Positions 5,068-7,315 of a DNA stretch of 7,315 nucleotides are shown piece by piece. The notes below the pieces were generated by a model. That model made no database searches and was not told where the DNA came from. It saw only the letters and a list, made by a program, of their open reading frames with translations. Positions within the stretch are counted from its first letter, which is position 1. The number at the start of each line of letters is the position of its first letter. A program made the translations under genes and the position numbers. Source of the stretch: Desulfovibrio sp. (GTDB lineage: Bacteria; Desulfobacterota; Desulfovibrionia; Desulfovibrionales; Desulfovibrionaceae); NCBI GenBank assembly GCA_014804915.1, contig JAAUYW010000070.1:1-7315 (forward strand), in the 5' to 3' direction.

Positions 5068-5721
5068 GTGCCACGCATTCTGCCTGGTGAAACGCCGCTT
5101 TACGCGCTTACGGATTCCCGTCTTTCCCTCGGCCGCTCCCTGCGGGAAGTGGCGACAGCATTGCTCGAGGCTGGCATAAAAATCCTCCAGTATCGTGAAA
5201 AAAAAGCCCCGATGGCGCGAAAATACGAGGAGTGCAAGCTGCTGCGCGCCCTGACGCGCGATTACGACGCCTGCCTTGTTGTCAATGACCACATTGAGCT
5301 GGCGCTGGCCTGCGAATGCGATGGCCTCCATGTCGGCCAGGACGATCTGCCCCTGCCCGCGCTGCGCAGGCTCGCGCCAGGGCTGATGATCGGCATTTCA
5401 ACGCATTCGCCTGCGCAAGCCCTGCAAGCCAGGGCCGATGGCGCGGATTACATAGGCGTGGGCCCGATTTTCGCAACGCAGACAAAAGAGGACGTTGTCG
5501 CGCCTGTGGGCTTTGAGTATCTGGACTGGGTAGCCGGCAATCTGGATCTGCCTTTTGTCGCCATTGGCGGCATCAAGGCCCATAATATTTTTGAGGTGGC
5601 CCGCCATGGCGCAAATTGCTGCGCGCTTGTGTCGGAACTGGTGGGCGCGCCTGACATAGGCGCCAAAGTGGCGCAGACAAGAGCGGCAATGGCAAAGGGA
5701 ATAGCCGCGAGGAATGCCTGA
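5068..5721 (+). CDS. thiE: Thiamine-phosphate synthase
   Basis: A 217-residue TIM-barrel enzyme of typical ThiE length. It joins HMP pyrophosphate and thiazole phosphate to give thiamine phosphate and pyrophosphate in the cytoplasm. Family landmarks in order: LYALTDSRL (11-19); QYREK (41-45) of the pyrophosphate site; VVNDHIELAL (71-80), with the Asn-Asp pair contacting substrate and Mg; DGLHVGQDDLP (85-95); IGISTHS (108-114); GADYIGVGPIFATQTKED (125-142), the usual ADY-x-GxGP-x-F-x-T-x-TK motif; VAIGGI (164-169); and a phosphate-site region near GANCCALVSELVGA (181-194). All expected motifs are present, so it should be active. It is 73 bp behind the 111-residue gene and has no TPP riboswitch in that gap. 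No other thi gene is in the window. A strong terminator follows at once. Confidence 0.93.
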   Translation: MPRILPGETPLYALTDSRLSLGRSLREVATALLEAGIKILQYREKKAPMARKYEECKLLRALTRDYDACLVVNDHIELALACECDGLHVGQDDLPLPALRRLAPGLMIGISTHSPAQALQARADGADYIGVGPIFATQTKEDVVAPVGFEYLDWVAGNLDLPFVAIGGIKAHNIFEVARHGANCCALVSELVGAPDIGAKVAQTRAAMAKGIAARNA

Positions 5722-5750
5722 CTCGCAAGGCAATCCTGTTTTTGTATTTT
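5711..5750 (+). terminator. Intrinsic terminator of thiE
   Basis: GGA-A-TGCCT (5711-5719) pairs with AGGCA-A-TCC (5728-5736), eight pairs around one A-A mismatch and an 8-nt loop, followed by TGTTTTTGTATTTTT (5737-5751). The stop codon of thiE lies in the stem-loop itself (5719-5721). This is the clearest terminator in the window and ends the lipoprotein-to-thiE unit. Confidence 0.8.
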
Positions 5751-5751
5751 T

Positions 5752-5869
5752 CCGCTTGCGCTTGATTAAAATTTGATTGAAAATAACTGAAATTTGTTGT
5801 GGCCAGGGCAGAGGGCGGTATGTCGGCCCCCAAGATATTCAGACAGTTAATTGGTAATTGGAGAAAGCG
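5752..5869 (+). promoter_or_regulatory. AT-rich control region of galU
   Basis: Being behind a strong terminator, galU needs its own promoter here. The stretch 5756-5796 is AT-rich, with several TTGATT/TTGAAA hexamers and AAATTTG at 5769-5775 and again at 5790-5796, 21 bp apart. No -35/-10 pair stands out. Candidates are TTGCGC 5756-5761 with GAAAAT 5779-5784 (17-bp spacer), and the weaker TTGTGG 5797-5802 with TATGTC 5819-5824 (16 bp). A tandem TAATTGG-TAATTGG (5849-5862) runs into the ribosome binding site. Confidence 0.4.
5860..5863 (+). promoter_or_regulatory. Ribosome binding site choosing galU ATG 5870
   Basis: GGAG sits six bases before ATG 5870. The in-frame TTG at 5858 overlaps this site, so it is unlikely to be the start. 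Confidence 0.75.
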
Positions 5870-6742
5870 ATGAAAGAAATCCGCAAAGTAATCATCCCTG
5901 TAGCAGGCTGGGGCACGCGTTCTTTGCCAGCGACCAAGAATATCCCAAAGGAAATGCTGCCCATCTACAACAAGCCGGTTATCCAGTATGTTGTCGAAGA
6001 GGCAATCCGCTCCGGCATAAAGGACGTAATTTTTGTTACAAACCGTGACAAAAGCGTTATCGAAGATCATTTTGACTATAATCTCCAGCTGGAAGGCGTG
6101 CTGGAACGCGCCGGCAAGCTGGACAAGCTCAAGGCCATCCGCGATGTGGCGGAAATGGTGAATGTCATGGCTGTGCGCCAGAAAAAGCAGCTCGGCCTTG
6201 GCCATGCCATTCTCTGCGCTGAAGGACTGGTGCATGGCGATCCTTTCGCAATCATGGTCGGCGATGATCTCATGTTTGGCGGCGTGCCAGGCATTGGCCA
6301 GCTGATCGAAGTGTATCACGCCGAGAAAAAACCGGTTGTCGGCGTAATGGAAGTGCCCTGGGACAAGGTGGACAAGTACGGCATCATTGACGGCGAAGAA
6401 GTGGCGCCAGGCATATACAAGGTGCGCGACATGGTGGAAAAGCCAAAACGCGAGGATGCGCCTTCCCGTCTGGCCATTGTTGGCCGCTATGTGCTGACTC
6501 CGGATATTTTCGATTATCTCAAAAAGACAAAGCCGGGAGCCGGCGGCGAAATTCAGCTTACTGACGCCATGCAGCAGCTGGCGCGCGATCACGGCATGAT
6601 GGCTGTGCGCATGTCCGGAATGCGCTTTGACGCTGGCGACTGGGCGGAATACCTCTCGGCCAACATCTACTTTGGCCTTCAGGATGAAGACCTGCGCTAC
6701 GAGCTCCTGAGCATGCTCAAGAATTTCGTGCAATTCCAGTAA
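5870..6742 (+). CDS. galU: UTP--glucose-1-phosphate uridylyltransferase
   Basis: A 290-residue cytoplasmic enzyme of normal bacterial GalU length, making UDP-glucose from UTP and glucose-1-phosphate for surface polysaccharides, glycolipids and galactose conversion. Motifs in order: the nucleotide loop GWGTRSLPATK (13-23, Trp where many have Leu), IPKEMLPI (25-32), KPVIQYVVEEA (35-45), RQKKQLGLGHAI (103-114), the metal-site VGDD (130-133), VEKP (189-192) with the conserved Lys, GGEIQLTDA (225-233) and FDAGDW (253-258). No defect is seen. All 15 arginines use CGC or CGT, unlike neighbouring genes that use AGG freely, which suggests selection for efficient translation. It is separated from thiE by a terminator and followed by a hairpin before priA, so it may be transcribed alone. 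Confidence 0.97.
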   Translation: MKEIRKVIIPVAGWGTRSLPATKNIPKEMLPIYNKPVIQYVVEEAIRSGIKDVIFVTNRDKSVIEDHFDYNLQLEGVLERAGKLDKLKAIRDVAEMVNVMAVRQKKQLGLGHAILCAEGLVHGDPFAIMVGDDLMFGGVPGIGQLIEVYHAEKKPVVGVMEVPWDKVDKYGIIDGEEVAPGIYKVRDMVEKPKREDAPSRLAIVGRYVLTPDIFDYLKKTKPGAGGEIQLTDAMQQLARDHGMMAVRMSGMRFDAGDWAEYLSANIYFGLQDEDLRYELLSMLKNFVQFQ

Positions 6743-6754
6743 GCCTTTCTCTCC

Positions 6755-6776
6755 GGGGGAGCGCAGACTCCCCCTT
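6755..6776 (+). terminator. Hairpin after galU
   Basis: GGGGGAG (6755-6761) pairs with CTCCCCC (6768-6774), a perfect 7-bp stem with a 6-nt loop, followed only by TTATCC. The stem is very stable but the T tract is nearly absent, so termination may be partial. It also locks up the only purine-rich stretch ahead of priA. Confidence 0.45.
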
Positions 6777-6782
6777 ATCCCC

Positions 6783-7315
6783 ATGTTCGCGAATATCTGC
6801 CTTTTGAGCGCGCCTCACGCCACGCTCGAATATCTTTTGCCGCCCGCATTTCCGGACGAATTCTGGCAGCCTGGGCTGCGCGTGCTCATCCCCGTTGGCA
6901 AAACGCTTCGCGCTGGCGTGATTGAGTCAGTGGCGCAGCAATCGCGGCTGCCAGATGCCATCAAGAGCCGCCCTGTTGTTTTTCCCCTGGAAACAGCCCC
7001 GCTAGTTGACGCGGAACTGCTGCATCTGGCTTGCGATCTGGCCAGGCGCCAGGCCATCACCCCCGGGCAGTGCCTTGGCCATGTGCTGCCCGCAGGGCTG
7101 CGCAAGCCGGTCCTAAAAGTAATCTGGGCTTCTGGCAGCCAGAAGAAAACCTTCTCCGGCAGCCAGATCCAGGCCCTGGATGCCGCAGGTTTCCAGAAAC
7201 TGGCCCAGGCGCTGCTTGCTGGCCAGGCGCGGATTGTAAAATCCGCAGCCAGTGCGGCCGAACTGGAAATCTACTCGCTTGCCATTGACCCGCCCTGGCC
7301 TGTGCGTCCCGCGGC
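6783..7315 (+). CDS. priA: Primosomal protein N' (PriA), N-terminal part
   Basis: The frame is open from ATG 6783 to the window edge: 177 complete codons, no stop. The first about 110 residues match the PriA 3'-end DNA-binding domain: ICLLSAPHATLEYLLP (5-20, compare the family start with a hydrophobic strand and x-F/L-x-YLLP), WQPGLRVLIPVGKTLRAGVIESV (28-50), then the helix region AELLHLACDLARRQAITPGQCLGHVLPAGLRKP (77-109). PriA recognises stalled forks, unwinds DNA 3'-5' and loads the replicative helicase. Its helicase motifs and zinc cysteines would lie beyond 7315 and cannot be checked. Residues 110-177 fit the variable winged-helix region. The ATG has no Shine-Dalgarno sequence; the preceding bases are pyrimidine-rich. 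Identification rests on the N-terminal domain and the chromosomal setting, and is fairly secure. Confidence 0.8.
   Translation, partial: MFANICLLSAPHATLEYLLPPAFPDEFWQPGLRVLIPVGKTLRAGVIESVAQQSRLPDAIKSRPVVFPLETAPLVDAELLHLACDLARRQAITPGQCLGHVLPAGLRKPVLKVIWASGSQKKTFSGSQIQALDAAGFQKLAQALLAGQARIVKSAASAAELEIYSLAIDPPWPVRPA

Noticed and set aside
5797..5820. Sigma54-type promoter before galU
   Set aside because: TGGCC followed by GGGC is present, but the spacing and the -12 element do not match TGGCAC-N5-TTGCA.
5573..6784. A 403-codon open frame on the minus strand covering all of galU
   Set aside because: It is longer than galU but lies antisense to a fully motif-supported enzyme, extends into thiE, has a His-rich, low-plausibility composition and shows no recognisable domain. 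Long antisense frames arise easily in GC-biased coding sequence.
1..7315. CRISPR array, insertion sequence, tRNA or prophage remains
   Set aside because: No regularly spaced repeats, transposase motifs, cloverleaf-like stretches or phage-like genes were seen by reading both strands.

Overview
The window reads as ordinary chromosome of a moderately GC-rich Gram-negative bacterium. It has housekeeping genes, a lipoprotein with an outer-membrane-type sorting signal, and a periplasmic TPR protein, with no mobile element, CRISPR array, tRNA or rRNA. The GalU variant with Trp in the nucleotide-binding loop (GWGTRSLPATK) and the general gene style remind me of Desulfovibrio-type Desulfobacterota. 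That placement is an impression, not a demonstration.

Layout. Positions 1-247 hold no protein gene. On the minus strand they contain what looks like a complete small transcription unit: a -35/-10 pair at 147-175, a foldable body, and a strong hairpin followed by TATCTTTT at 10-50. Next on the plus strand come cutA (248-571, perhaps leaderless) and a translationally coupled GT-B glycosyltransferase (565-1599). serS (1613-2890, minus) converges on the glycosyltransferase with a 13-bp gap. From 2891 to 3062 lies a divergent control region in which one palindromic TTGCAA can serve as the -35 box for both directions, each time with a 17-bp spacer. Rightward follow a lipoprotein (3063-3641), an exported TPR-like protein (3631-4662) and a 111-residue protein of unknown function (4659-4994), all overlapping, then thiE (5068-5721), which ends in a clear intrinsic terminator. 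galU (5870-6742) has its own AT-rich upstream region and a GC-rich hairpin behind it. The first 177 codons of priA (6783 onward) run off the right edge.

Function. SerS charges tRNA-Ser, GalU makes UDP-glucose for surface polysaccharide and sugar conversion, ThiE makes thiamine phosphate, PriA restarts replication forks, and CutA is a small trimeric protein of uncertain role. The lipoprotein, TPR and 111-residue genes form the least understood part and probably make a co-translated envelope-linked unit.

The points most worth checking are the candidate minus-strand small RNA at 10-143 and the shared-(-35) divergent promoter of serS and the lipoprotein operon. I found no clear new multi-gene system. 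Promoter, terminator and RNA calls were made by eye and need computation or RNA data.
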